Part shown: positions 12,142 to 24,352 of the stretch, in pieces
How the letters are laid out: each line of letters begins with the position of its first letter
Numbering within the stretch: the stretch's first letter is position 1
DNA from: Symsagittifera roscoffensis
Taxonomy: Eukaryota; Xenacoelomorpha; Acoela; Convolutidae
Reading direction: 5' to 3'
NCBI RefSeq assembly: GCF_963678635.1
Contig: NC_087071.1
Span: 38,279,858-38,343,857 of the forward strand
DNA: 64,000 bases
Translations under genes and position numbers: made by a program
The notes under the pieces: generated by a model
Database searches by the model: none
Seen by the model: the letters and a program-made list of their open reading frames with translations, nothing else
Told to the model about the DNA's origin: nothing

Positions 12142-14340
12142 GTTTCAATGAAAAAAATCTGTTACGTTGATTCATGTTGCAATTTTTTTTTTCAAATGCT
12201 ATTTCTAGAAGCACCAAACATGTTTTGTAAGAGTGCAGTTTCGATACCAATTAACCTGAATTTACAAAAGGAAGCATATCTGCATGTAAAATTTGAACAA
12301 AAATGGCTCAAATTTGCTAAATGTGATCTTTTTGAATTTTGAGAAGTCGATAGAGCTCACAAAACCACTAATAGAGCTCTAAATAGCCCTTGTTTTAAGA
12401 ATTAGGGTTTTTTAAAAGTGTCCTGATCAACACAGATGAACGATTCACTAACTTTTATCGTTCCTCGCAACTTTGAACAAAAAACACCTAATTTTATTAA
12501 AAACTTGATAATTAGTTTGGTGAATAATAGCAACTAAAATAATTTTTTAGATAATTTTAAAGCTGAATTTGCAGGTCAATTCGGTTACACAAATGTTGCA
12601 CCGGAGGAGCCAAAACATTCGAATTTTTTGCTGATTTAGCGAGAATTCACGATATCTTTATTTGTACGATTCCAATAGTTTTTGATTTACGGCCGTGTTT
12701 CATTGGTATAGTTTATAAGTTTTCATTGGTATAAATTTTGCCGTGTACCACATATTATCATGTATGTTGTTAACCTTGATTGGAAAATGGTGAGTTATGT
12801 TGGGATCAACTCTCTTGTCTTCTCGGATATAATCGATAGCCCCGTTTCCAAAACCAACAGCAGTGACAATATTACCATGCGCAGGATGGTAACGAACCTA
12901 AATGAATTGAATTGTCTCAACAATTGATGACTGATAACTATCTGATAACTGGTTAGTCGGTTTTGTTCTAACCCCTGCAAATAAAAGGAAATTTCAATTT
13001 TGGGGCATTTTTCAAACCCTTTAAAAACAGCGGGAAAAGATAATAGATAGATCTCACTAAATAAAATATCTTGAAAGGGTTGGGGTGATAACTGATAGTT
13101 CATGTGGCTCAAATTAGTAAAAATTCAATATCTCGGTTCTATCATTTTTATTATTTTTTATTCAGTGGAGCAAGGTTGTTGAGGTGAAAATAATTTTTTT
13201 TGCGATGCAAAAAAACTGGGAAAATTGACTGAAAAATCGAAAATATGTTTCATCAACTTTGATTATGGAATCGTTTCAGATGGCCTGTTTTTGTAATTTT
13301 GATTTGATCTGGGTCATAAGCAATTTTCAAACAAAAGTCGTAAATTAGTTCCGAATAAAAGAATTCTTCACATTTTTACGGATCTTTCTGGCTTTTGTAT
13401 TCTGAGGAATCTGATTCAAAAATGTCCATCTGTCTTAAAGTTTAAATCAATGATGAGAGGGATATACAAGTTTTGTCCGTATAAAAAAAACTTGCAAAAA
13501 TTAACAAATTAACATTTCGCAAAGATTAACGATCTATTTTTGACCTTGACAATAACTCACACTGAGATAATTGACCGTCTTCCGAGGAAATGATGAGAAA
13601 TCTATAATGCACCTGTGATACTCGAGGGCATCGATACCATAGTTCAATCCCTCCCCCCGAAAGAGCGCAAGTTGAAATTTACAACAGTCTCCTGGAAAAG
13701 AAATCAAAATTAATTTTTCAGATGAAAAGTATCTTAAGTTGTCTCGATACCCGAAGGTTTTTTAATTTCAATGTTCAATGCAAAAAAAGACTGCTAATTA
13801 GTGCTAAACTCCGAAACTAGAATTTTGTGAACGAATACATTTCAGCAACTACTACTCTTTATAGAGGGCTAAATGAATTAAAAATACCTGAAGAGATAAG
13901 AGACAAACCTTACTGAACTAAAATCACGCTGATACTAGGAACAATAAGAGAAACTACGGAGCCTCAATCGTTGTATAAGAAACCCATCAATGCACTAGAT
14001 CTGTACTTTTATGGCAATCAACATGAGCAGCAAAACCGTAACTAATGAAAAAATTAGCAAAACACTAATATTGAAAAAAATCCCAAAACACACTAAAAAA
14101 AACGTTAACGCGATTAAATTTTTCAACAAACTGCTTTACATCAAAAAAAGACAATACTGCATCAATAGGAAAAACCTTTCAGAAATTTTTATAGACACAC
14201 ACAGAAAAATTGTTCTGTCTGTATACCGGCAATCTTTTTATACTGATTTTTCTAATGATTTCATATTGTTGTTACAGAAAAACACCAAGCTCTGCAAACC
14301 TCTTTGAAATATAAAAACCGGTTCCGAAAAAAAAACAAAC
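12142..14340 (-). repeat. Duplicated host-like block, copy 1
   Basis: Starts directly after the miniature element with GTTTCAATGAAAAAAATC. Homologous blocks follow the other miniature-element copies at 25,339, 28,899 and 30,087. The later part (about 13,800-14,340) is homologous, with clear divergence, to 34,780-35,337. It contains the two-exon gene end described separately. Confidence 0.75.
12700..13691 (-). pseudogene. Two-exon 3' end of an unrecognised gene, copy 1
   Basis: First exon 13,691-13,561 (131 bp): preceded by the acceptor CTTTTCCAG, followed by the donor GTGAGT, coding DCCKFQLALFRGEG ... FPRKTVNYLS. Second exon 12,897-12,700 (198 bp, including TGA): preceded by the acceptor TTCATTTAG and a branch-like ACTAAC. 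It codes VRYHPAHGNIVTAVGFGNGA ... MKTYKLYQ and then stops. The first exon ends and the second begins in phase 0, so the open frame continues across the ~660-bp intron. The same exon lengths recur at 30,633-31,642. No protein family was recognised. It could be a host gene end spread by segmental duplication, or coding captured by a repeat. No upstream exons were found, so it is probably a non-functional fragment. Confidence 0.5.
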
Positions 14341-15855
14341 AAATTTTCGGAGCCACTTTGGTGCTTAAAAAATCAAATTATACCGTTACTAGACAAAAAA
14401 TTAACTTTCAGGAAAAAACTTGGTGTCAAAAACTACGGTGCAAAAATTTATTCAGCAGTGGTTTCAATTTTTGAAAAAACTTGCAGTATATTTGAGCTCA
14501 GGTCTTCGAATAACTTGTTTCAAACAATCTGAAAAATCCTGTTCCCTTAAAATCGACTTCAAAAAAATAAGTGACCTCTGAATTGTTTTTTGAAAGAATA
14601 TGAATGTTTTAAAGCTGCCAATCTGGCCGACTTATGATGATAAAGGCACAAAAATTTTGCAATTTTTATAACAACACGCTGCAAATTTTGAAGAATTTTC
14701 ACGTTTTTATAATTTTTTGAACTCTTAGTTGTTGAATTAATGCCAGCATTTTTGCTAAATTTCAAGAAAAATTGTAATCGAAGAGGATATTCACAAAATG
14801 CTCATTACTACGCTGAAACAAGTAGAAACAATTAAAGCACTTTTTTAAGGTAAAAGTAATTGCTTCAATATCGAAAACGAAAAAAAAATTCAAATTTTAA
14901 TCTTAATTTTTTTCAGATATAGGAATGTTGTCCCAGAGTGAATTGAAAAAATTTGAAGGAATGAAATTGAAAATGTTCCGATGAACGATAATGAAAAATC
15001 AATATAATTTCAAATATTTTTCCTAAAACAGATTTTATAACTTTTTGCTGAATAATTGAAGAGCGAAGTTATTACAAAACACGGTGACATGTTCAAGATC
15101 GTAGGCAGCAGCTGCAAAGCACTCAAAAGGTGATGATAATCAAACATTGTCCGAACGAATTTAAATGCTACAATGTCGCTTAACCGCGGAGGTCTGCTTG
15201 GTCGGTAGATTTTCAGGTTTGGGATAAATGCGAGGCCACTATTTCTCAACAATCGGGATTCTTTGACTAAATTTCATAAATAAGCGCTGTGAGGAGTGTA
15301 AGTAAGGATTTTTCTGTCTGTTATTTTGCGTTTTTGTTCAAATGTTTTCGGATCTTTCACAATCGTGGCAAGGCGTATTTTTATTGCTAGTTGGTCATTT
15401 CGCTTTTTATGTTTTATCTACTTGTGCTTGTACCCCTTTGTGAGCGTAATACAAATTTTTTGTCGAATAGTAGACAACTAGTCTGATATTACTGTTTGTC
15501 GATACACTGTTTGTCGAGTGTAGTCGGTTTCTGATAGTGTACCAGTATTGTCCGTATCAACTTTTTAGAGCCTCCCAGTCCTTTTCCTGACGAACTTTAC
15601 TAACAGCTTCACGTTTTGGTCTCCTCTGGCAGCAGATGAAACAAAACTGAGTCCTAATACTTTTTGGAGAATCTTCAGCAACTCTTTTGGAGACACTTCA
15701 GCCTCCATTTCTCATTTCTGTGGATCGGTCCCTTGTGGCAACTATGTTGGTCGTAATTATCTTGTGGCTAATTTAAAGTTGTGGTTTTTGCGTCAATTTC
15801 GACCGACTGTACCGTCATTGATGACATTGTTGGTGGTAATTTAGTCGGAACTACT
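14340..15855. other. Unrecognised sequence before the integrase resumes
   Basis: No gene recognised with confidence. On the - strand, 15,010-15,252 encodes 80 residues with more balanced composition (SRPPRLSDIVAFKFVRTMF), which might be a degraded coding fragment, but no family is recognised. From about 15,300 to 15,855 the sequence is less AT-rich and contains a short direct repeat, ACTGTTTGTCGA, near 15,490-15,520. Confidence 0.25.
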
Positions 15856-15856
15856 C

Positions 15857-16565
15857 TACTAACACAGTACTCGCACTTGGACTAATGGATTAGTCGTAGG
15901 CATGAACCGTTCACCACAAGAATATCTAGATGTATCATTAACGGACATGACACACGATCTACGAATGTTCAACAGATGTAAAACGATTCCCACTATCTTA
16001 TAATTCACAAATCGCAACAACCTTAGGACTATCACCCTAAAAAATGGTTTTCAACCAAAAACCACGGAAACCAAAAATGTTTACAGCAAACTCTTCAAAA
16101 AACGCATAACGTTATTGCCAACCCACTAAAGAATCAATATGTTAAATTCTACCACTACATACCCACGATGAAGATCCTTTTCATCATCCACACATTTTGA
16201 AATCAGCTTCAGGTACACACACCGAATGGATTTTGAACAGAGATAAAAAAACACAACAAACTTTAACAGAACGTAACAAAAAATTACTACAAAGGCAAAA
16301 TATTAGTTTCCATACAAATTTCCGATTTACCCCAGCTACAAAAGTTAAATCGGACATATATTTCAATTCCAAACATTACAACACAAAAAGGAATTTCTAA
16401 GAAAATACAACCACTCCGAAAAGGACCGTATCAAATAATTGATAAACCCATTGATGTAAAACACATACAAACTTACAGACTTACACAGAAAAGAAATCGT
16501 TCAGCATCGAAACCTTTTACCTCATTACGCAAAAGTGTACGCACTTCGAGAACATACACAATTAT
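15857..16565 (+). pseudogene. int: Integrase, C-terminal part (fossil), left LTR element
   Basis: WTNGLVVGMNRSPQEYL near 15,875-15,920 matches the third catalytic block region of gypsy integrases (usual NGLVE). YNSQIATTLGLSP and MVFNQKPRKPKMF follow at 16,000-16,070. RKGPYQIIDKP near 16,420 is the GPY/F module, and HRNLLPHYAKVY-like sequence ends the protein near 16,540. This is the continuation of the part that ends near 8,268. Confidence 0.7.
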
Positions 16566-18040
16566 ATTCTTTTACAGGACTCAAAGTTATTCAAAATAGC
16601 TCAGAACAAAATCAAAACCAAAACACTGGTATGCACCCTATCCAAAAACAATTAGAAAAAAAGACAAAGAGCTTCCCAAACAAATATCAAAAAACGTAGA
16701 CCACTAAAAGATACCTCAAAAGAAAGAAAAAATCGAAAATTTGTAAAAAAAAAATTATACCACAAGATCAAAAAGAAAAATTTCTACATAGACAATCATC
16801 GCGACTTCGTAATCAGCCACAAAAAGATTACAAAACAATCATCCCACAATCCAAAATATTAAAGAAAATTGAATTTCAAAAACCACTTTAAATTAATTAA
16901 CATTTTCACCTCTTGAAGATATTTTCATGGACCTAACATTTTCTCAAAATTCATGCTGAAAAGCACTTGAACAAACTAGTTCAAATTCAGCCAATAAGAA
17001 GCTTTTTTGAATCATCACCTCATTTTTAACACGACTTCTCTAGCCGACAAACAACCACCCTCAAGCTAATAACTAAAAGACCTCCAGGTCAAAAATAAGC
17101 AAACCGCTGAACATTGACACCTGCAATAAACAAAGTTTCAATATTAAAACCTTCCCTTATCAAGCAGTACAAAGATCGACCATATTGTCCCAACTTAGAC
17201 CTCAAAAACCCTAAGGCAAAAATATTAAACTAGCCTAAAGAACAAAATGGACATGACCAATTAGCCTAAAGTACCAATATCTCCCTCAGATACTCCCAAT
17301 CATCCAGTAAATAACAACAAAACCAGGAAGACACTGAAGAGCCCTCCAAATTTTCCCCTCTCAAAAATTGCCGAAATCTAACCCACCTGTCAAAAAATCA
17401 AAAAATAATCCGACTACACTTGAATTTTGCCTCAAAAAATAAGTAATTCGACAAAGAAATCACTTCTTCAAATGCTCTTTTCTCAAACAGTTCACAAATT
17501 GCATAGTATACTTTCAATTTTTTTTTCAATTCTTTCCAATTTTGTCAAATCTTGTATAATTTTCATATCCAACTTTTTAGAAACATTCATCTTCACCCTG
17601 ATATTTTTTGCAACTTTTTCATCTTTTTTTATTCTCTAGCCCAAACCTACGTAAATATCTCCAAAATCATTGACCACCACTTCAGGTACGATATTTCAAA
17701 TAACTATCTAAATGTTCCAACATCTATCCAGTAGAACAGATGTTCTTCTTCTTCTTATAATATTTTTATTTGCAAATGTATAAAGAAGGCTATCGTAACC
17801 TTCACTTTAGCAACGCTACCATAAATCATTTTCAATGAAGAATATTACAATAAACATAAAATTCCCTCTTAAATAAATAATTTTCCAAAATTGCTAATCA
17901 GCAACCCCCACATCAGTCCCCACCAACAACGTTTCAAGAACCTCCAACAACACCAAAAAATACACAAAAAAAATAACCCTCAATCATGAACACGCATCTT
18001 TTTTCAAGAAAATCCATATACATTTGAAGAAAGACACGCA
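16565..18040 (+). other. Spacer between pol and env of left LTR element
   Basis: To about 16,890 the sequence is Lys-rich and coding-like, then clearly non-coding. Pyrimidine-rich tracts near 17,520-17,640 could have served splicing of an env message, as in env-bearing elements, but no site can be assigned. Confidence 0.3.
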
Positions 18041-20505
18041 CGATTGTCTGAGCCACTAGAGCCAGTAATTCGCCAAGCATCACTGAGCGAACCACAATAC
18101 AAACCAGTATATTATATATACCCTAGCCTAAAAAACTTCCAACAAGATCTTAATAGAGTAAGACACCAAAGTCAAAACCAAGACACACTAGAAATAAATC
18201 GACAAATTATTCATCCAAGACGAAACAGATATTTGCAAAACCCCAGAGTTCAATTCAACATTCCTCGATCACCAACAACAAATCCTGTAAACCTTTCTAG
18301 CAGTACAATTCAAAGTACCACATAGACTCCATCTCAACAATCAAACATCCCATCAGATTTTTTAGAGTCAACTCCTACATCTGAACAAATTAGAGAAAAC
18401 CCTTTTAATCCCCCAGACACTACAGAACAACTCCCCTATTGGATGACACATAATTTTTCTCAACATTGCACCTCAGCCCTGACGATTGCAAAAACGAACT
18501 TAAACAATTAAAAATCACATCAAACAAAGGTACGACCAGAAAACTGGTAAGTTTTCAAGTTTTCCAGATTGCGCACATCAAGCCGCACTTGAAAGATACC
18601 AAGGTCATATAAAACTAGATGACATATTTCCCTTTCACGGAGCATATGGAAGATTACCTTACAATCTCCACGATAAAAACTGGATACCACATATTGGAAT
18701 AAACAACCCTTCAAATTGTAAGGCAGATACGAAAAACAAAGGATTACCAAGAAAAAATGTTTTTTGATTAGTTTTTCAAAATACAACTTGAAAAAGTACA
18801 AATAACACGTGATTTAAAAGATGACACTATAATTTATCAAGGAATCAGACTCCCTTGCAAAAACGACCAAGGATATTGCGATCCTATTACACGCACACAA
18901 GCAACAATCGTTTGGTTCCCGAAGACACCTGTACCTCATTTCAAGAAGCAAAAATACATGCTAGAATGAAAAAATTCCACCAAAAAATTTTTTCAATCAA
19001 CCCTGTTCGAAGATGTTAACCTTGATCAACTCAGGCATAGTAATTATAGATTTAGAAACTTTCATAATATAGAAAACAAACTGACACGTTTCCAAATATA
19101 CCCAGAAACAGAAATAGCATGTAATTACACCAAACCATTTCACAAAACACAATATACAGAAATTCTTATCGAATACGAAGACGGTTTTGACATGAATACA
19201 GGAAAATTAATTATACATCCAATGGCTACATCTCACTCAACCACTGAAGAAAATTCATATGTCCCAGTAAAATTTCTAAAAAACACAGGAAACATTGGTG
19301 GAAAATTGAAAACAGAAGACAAAAACAGTACACGTTTACAAAACTTATCACTCATGGACAACTTTCATTTTGGCGCAATCCACTATGACATACACTTAGG
19401 CATGAAAATAGACTACACAATAAGTAGAATCTTTCAAGAATTGTCTTTGACAGAACTTGAAACACTCCATCAATTATGCGAACTTGAACGCACGCAAATT
19501 TTATAATCACTTGCATCAGCAGTACTTAAAATCCCTTATCCAGGATATTTATTGTCAGGTAACAGATAAAATTTCATAGACTACGAAGGAAACATTTGAT
19601 GGTTTTACACATGGACCAAAAAAGTATCACCTTTATATGTTTTTGATGATAAAAGTAGCTATAAAAGAATCCCAATGTTTTACAAAAATGAAGTATTTTT
19701 TGTTGATACACTCTCCCGCAGAACTTAGTTTTGGGATACAGCAGTCCCACTTGGATCAAAAATTGGCCAAAATGAAGTACATTCAAATCCTGATGAAGAT
19801 AAATATTATAAAAAGCTATCTTCTCACACCTTATCCTACACTCATGCAACCACTCAAAAATTTTCACCAGCATTAGAGCTATTGACCGCAACCCAAATAT
19901 TGATTTCCAATCAATGGGCATATACTCTAAACCCGACATCCAATATCACATTCGAACACAACAATTTCAAGAATTACTCACAAAAAAGGACACAATACAA
20001 CAACAATCCATACATCAAAACCTACGCAAACTTGCAGAAACAGCATGCTCTTCAGACATATACGCACAAGACTATAGCGGATATTTTAAAGATATAAAAG
20101 ACTAAATTTACCTAAATATCAAAAAATACAGACCCCAAGATATATCACCGATTAATAATTTTGGTTCTAGATCTAAAAAACGGACTTCTTGCCTTTCTAG
20201 AATGGCCCTACTACATCTTAGAAAGATTGACTATATTATATGCAATGTTCAATTTTTTGGATTTCTTTTCTCTCTCGTGAAAGGAATCTACAAAACATGC
20301 GCAATAAATACACAAGTAAACAAACAAGCAAGCGTAGCACGCATACTTTTTGCAGGATTGTTTGGAATAATCTCAACATCAATCAATAAAATTCTTTCAG
20401 ACGCTCAAATAAAAGAATACAATACCAAGTTATCAACAACACCAAACACGTATGACGAATCACGAAACAATACGAATACAACGCCTACAGCACCACAATT
20501 GTAAA
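18040..20505 (+). pseudogene. env: Envelope region resembling chuvirus (class III, gB-like) glycoprotein (fossil)
   Basis: The block FHFGAIHYDIHLGMKIDYTI, then LCELERTQIL, then PYPGYLLSGNR and IDYEGN ... WFYTWTKKVSPLYVFDD (about 19,350-19,660), followed by KRIPMFYKNEVFFVDTLSRR, matches my recollection of glycoproteins from chuviruses and the related Env of invertebrate retroelements. That recollection includes the C-E-ERTQ...L.GNRS.F...G..WLY.C order and the later Y.RIPI block. A membrane-anchor-like hydrophobic segment lies near 20,190-20,290, with a second near 20,340-20,390. The N-terminal part (18,040-18,330) is hydrophilic and unassigned. Such glycoproteins mediate membrane fusion. Decayed, and assigned by pattern only. 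Confidence 0.55.
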
Positions 20506-22570
20506 ACCTAAACCATAACCAACCCCATCATTGGTGCCACGAAATTTCAGAAATATCGCCCTAACAGACCTCATAACTTCGAGATCTAATTATCCACAAA
20601 GCCCAATTCAACTCATAATAACCCAACAACCCAACATGGACGACACATACGAACAAATTATAGAACAACTACATACCACTAATTTTCGTTCTCAGAACAA
20701 CCATCTTTTTAGCCCACGATGAGCCGCCAAGTTGGATCCCTCCATCGATCAATTTCCCATCCAGCCAACCTCCAGAACAACCTACCCATCATCCCAATTT
20801 TTGCGTTCCCCCAGCTCAATCACCTCATCATAACAGCTCATCAAACATCATAACCAGCATGGAATCAGATTCTAATTCCAACTCAACAGTATATAACACT
20901 ATCTCGCAATTCAACAACTCCGATATCGAAACACCCGACTAATTTGCTAATTCTGAACCCAGTCCAGCTACATTTTCCAACCCCCCTTTCAACCTATCCA
21001 TTCCCAAGTCAAATTTAAACCCTCTTCCCCTCCCTCTTCCATTTCATATGTTACAACCATATATTCCCCTCTAACCAGTGAACCATCCGATAACAACGAC
21101 CAAGATCACACACAAATATCATATGAACTTGATAACTTCATAACGCTAAAACACAAACTTTTCACCAATTCTCACGATCTAAAACATCATCCAACCCATC
21201 AACCCCAACCCCCTCTTCAAATTATACACCTTCCCAAAACTCGACTTCCACATCAACCCCATCCTCTAGTACAAACCGCGCTTACGAACATTTAAAAGAA
21301 AACTCCCAAATACTCCATTCCATCTAACCCAGAAACATCCACCACATCTGTCAATCATCCACTTCACTCTAATACAAAAGAATTTCTACAAATATGTCTA
21401 CCCTTTTTCCCACATTACACATACTTCCATTCAGATCTCAATGATGAGAAACCCAATTTTGTAAACGAGCATTTATTATACCCTACACTTTCATGGACAT
21501 CTAATTACCACTTTACTAATCCACTATCACTACCACTATAAAACACACTTATGATAATGAAGTATGCAGCACCCAACTCTATCTTCTAACAACTGCACGA
21601 ACCCCAAAACAATTTACGCAAAAACGATACAGACAATCACTAACCAAACTCGCTGCACCTAAAGCTAATCATTATTCTATCAATTATTACGATCATAACA
21701 TCATTCGACCTAATGAAGACATCTTTCTAAACAACGACCCATTTGCTAACCCCCAACTAACTGAAAAAATTTTCATCAAGACCCCATACATCTTCACTCA
21801 CAACATCTTAAATAAAAAATATGACAACGTCATCTCAGCAGCACTACGTAATATTCATGCTTATGATTCATACTTTAACAAATTTAACCACTTTTCACCA
21901 ACATTTCATTTCCTCACACCCAACGAACGTGATTTGCGCTGTTCACAGGAAGTCATGTTACGAACTAAGCAAAAACACACGTACACTTATTACAAGTTCA
22001 TTCAGCACCATTACACTATCAATACACCAGCACGACAACCTCACCATGGATATCAAAATTTCAACTCTAAAAACACTTTACCAATTTTTCTTACCTTCAT
22101 CTATTGTATTAAAGACACTAACTTACGAAACACCCTCCGAGATTACGATCCCATCACCCAGATGTATATCTTCAGTCCCCTCACCAAACTCGACGTGTTA
22201 GACCAAACTCGACGTGTTAGAGCAAACTCGTGTTAGACCAAATTCTGTCCCTTAACCAAACCCCTAACCAAACTCGAAATGTAGACGAATCCCGCCCACT
22301 AATTTTCCCTCATGAATTCCTCCAGCCCGTTGAAGTCCCAATCCTAGAATTCATATTTAACACTCGCTATAATCACAAACTATATAACCTTATTCAAAAC
22401 ACGCTGTTGAAAAATCACCTAACACTGAAGAACACAACATCATTAAGGCACTCGAATTGCTTTGGCCACTTCTGCAAACTAAACACATCATTCGTTTGCT
22501 TGCTAAACTACTAACCTCATCTGATATCATCCAAGATGTTTTTTCCCATGGCTTCTTCACCGACGATTAG
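20505..22570 (+). pseudogene. Unknown reading region downstream of env (fossil)
   Basis: Pro/Ser/Thr/Asn-rich at first. From about 21,600 there is a conserved segment with blocks YDHNIIR.NED, DPFANPQLTEKIFIKT.YIF and FIYCIKDTNLRNTLRDYDP. The same blocks appear on the - strand of the second copy near 40,300-41,030 (YDHTIIR, NSQLTENISMKTEYIF, LTYCIKTTNLHGILRNYDP). Conservation at protein level between two strongly diverged copies shows that this was once coding. Function not recognised; by position it is an accessory gene of the element. Confidence 0.5.
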
Positions 22571-24345
22571 GTAATATGATTTCAATTATTTACTAATAAA
22601 TTCAAACAACACTAACCATTCTTATTCAATGATTTCTTTTTTCTTCATAGACACAATCATCAATCATCTACAAAACAAAAACAAAATGAAAAACAGAAAC
22701 TTTTTACCAATTTTCAAGTAATAAATTAATAACAATTGTTCATAAATTGCAGATAGCAGTACTAACCTTTTCAGAGACGCTTCTTGATAATCACTTGCCC
22801 ATAACTTCTATCCAAATTCGCACTGCTCGCCCTCGAAGAAATGTTTAGAATAATAAATTTAAGTTTCATCTTTCACTAACAAGCTTTAACACGTTTCAAC
22901 TTTCCTTTAACCCGGTTGGAAAGGAATTATATAATAATCCAAACTAACCAACGCAAGCTCACTAAACACCACAAACCAGAACTTAACAGCATGATTAAGA
23001 AAAGAAAACCCACGGTACCCAAATTGGATTAAAATCAGCTTAAAACTAGATAAATTATTCTTTTGAAGACTACTTTTAAGTCTGAACACAAAAGAACAAA
23101 ACACCAAAAAGTCGAAAGACAAACCCAAAACCAAAGAATTTGATTTTTGAGTAAAAGACATAACTAAGACAACAAAAGAAAACACCATTAATACAAAATA
23201 GCATGAAAGGTTGAACTAAAACAGGACCATCCAAAAAGAAATCATGAAATTACACCCCCCACTTCTGGCCTAACCCACCAGAAGAGGACGTCTTGAGCAT
23301 GCTCTAAAGCCGGCCTCACCCACCGTGATACATCCACGCTTTGTGACACCCACGACACTGTTTTTGACGAGAGTTACTCAAGTGTGAGTAGCTCATAAAA
23401 ATAACCGAACTAAATAATAACGCTTTTTCGATAAAAACTAATACAAGATCATGACTAAAAAGCAAGATTAACAAAGATTTATATATTTAAATAATACAAT
23501 GCAATATATAGATGAAATACAGCCCAAAGACGATCAGCAAGGAACTTGACAACCCAATCACTCTCCAACTACGGAATGGCAAACCCACCTGACATGCTGT
23601 CTACAATCACTACACTCAATGGTTTTGAAGTACGACTTGGCATCGCAGCAAAAGAAATCTATTGCGACAGAACAATGGCCATCTCGATGTTCAAGTATAC
23701 GTACAGATCCAAGTCACCGGGCACTGCATCCAAAGTCGCATTACATGCCGTTCCCGGACGAGATTGAGAATAGCAATGGTCCTATCAACCAGATCAACAC
23801 TCATCACAATCGATCAGAACCCCGAACACGATCTCCCGAAACTGCCGCGATACATCTCTTCTTCCAAACCAGAAAAAAGAATATGCTCGCAACCTCTAAA
23901 GCAAAAACACCACCATCCATGCTCCACTACAATAAGAACCTTGAAAAACTAAAACTCTCTAAACTCCGGATGGGTGGAACCAGATCTAAAACTAGTTTTT
24001 ATCATTGGTTATTATTATGATATTTTATCTCTATAAAATATTAAATACTAACCAATCATACTCTATCAAACTAACAACCTATTTATTTGTAAAGTGTTGA
24101 AACTACTTGCAGTTTCAACACCAGAACAATTTGAATTAAACTTACAATACAGTTGTTCTCATTCTGGAACTAACTCGCGCAAACCGGTGTACACTAGATC
24201 TATTGAGACTAGGAGATATAAGAGTAAGATTAAGATCGGTATTAGACTAAGAAGTTGCACGAATCTATGCGGCCGAAAATAAGATGGCGTGACGAGCAGA
24301 CGGTGTACCCTATCCGAAATTGTTGTGTGAGTACAGTATTCAATA
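22570..24345 (+). repeat. LTR-like 3' end of left LTR element
   Basis: Non-coding, with a shift to higher GC between 23,240 and 23,960. The inverted region 38,300-39,640 is homologous (shared: CTGGCCTAACCCACCAG-like and GCATGCTC blocks, GGGTGGAACCAG, AGATCTATTGAGAC, GTATTAGACTAAGAAGTTGC). A perfect 10-bp hairpin lies at 24,095-24,120. Similarity to the second copy fades near 24,335, and miniature-element sequence starts near 24,353. Exact LTR borders could not be set because the other LTR is not in view. Confidence 0.5.
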
Positions 24346-24352
24346 CATAACT

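Larger units (their letters stand above)
8270..15855. mobile_element. Composite foreign DNA inside the integrase gene of the left LTR element
   Basis: Integrase similarity ends near 8,268 and resumes near 15,857 with WTNGLVVGMNRS. Between these points nothing belongs to the LTR element. The interval holds a MULE transposase relic (- strand), a hAT-type miniature element, a Tc1/mariner-type miniature element, a copy of the duplicated host-like block and unrecognised sequence. A small stretch of integrase core is missing at the join, so this may be a rearrangement rather than a clean insertion. No target duplication was found at the two ends. Confidence 0.7.
1..24345 (+). mobile_element. Old decayed Ty3/gypsy LTR element with envelope, interrupted by foreign DNA
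   Basis: Parts in order: leader, gag with a CCHC knuckle, retropepsin (DSGA), RT, RNase H, integrase, env-like region, an unknown reading region and an LTR-like 3' end. All lie on the + strand and are AT-rich. The element is broken, with dozens of interruptions, and is clearly old. About 7.6 kb of unrelated DNA sits inside the integrase gene (about 8,270-15,855). The 5' LTR is outside or at the very edge of the window. The 3' end abuts the middle of a miniature-element arm at about 24,350, so the element appears to have inserted into that miniature element. A diverged inverted copy of its 3' end lies at 38.3-41.0 kb. Family assignment rests on the RT/RNase H/integrase order and the GPY-type integrase end. 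Confidence 0.85.

Noticed and set aside
12795-13112. 105-129 codon - strand open frames (also at 25,921 and 30,656) read straight through the intron
   Set aside because: They use a different frame from the two-exon model and run across a branch-like ACTAAC and the acceptor. The spliced model gives exact shared phase and stop, so the unspliced frame is probably incidental.
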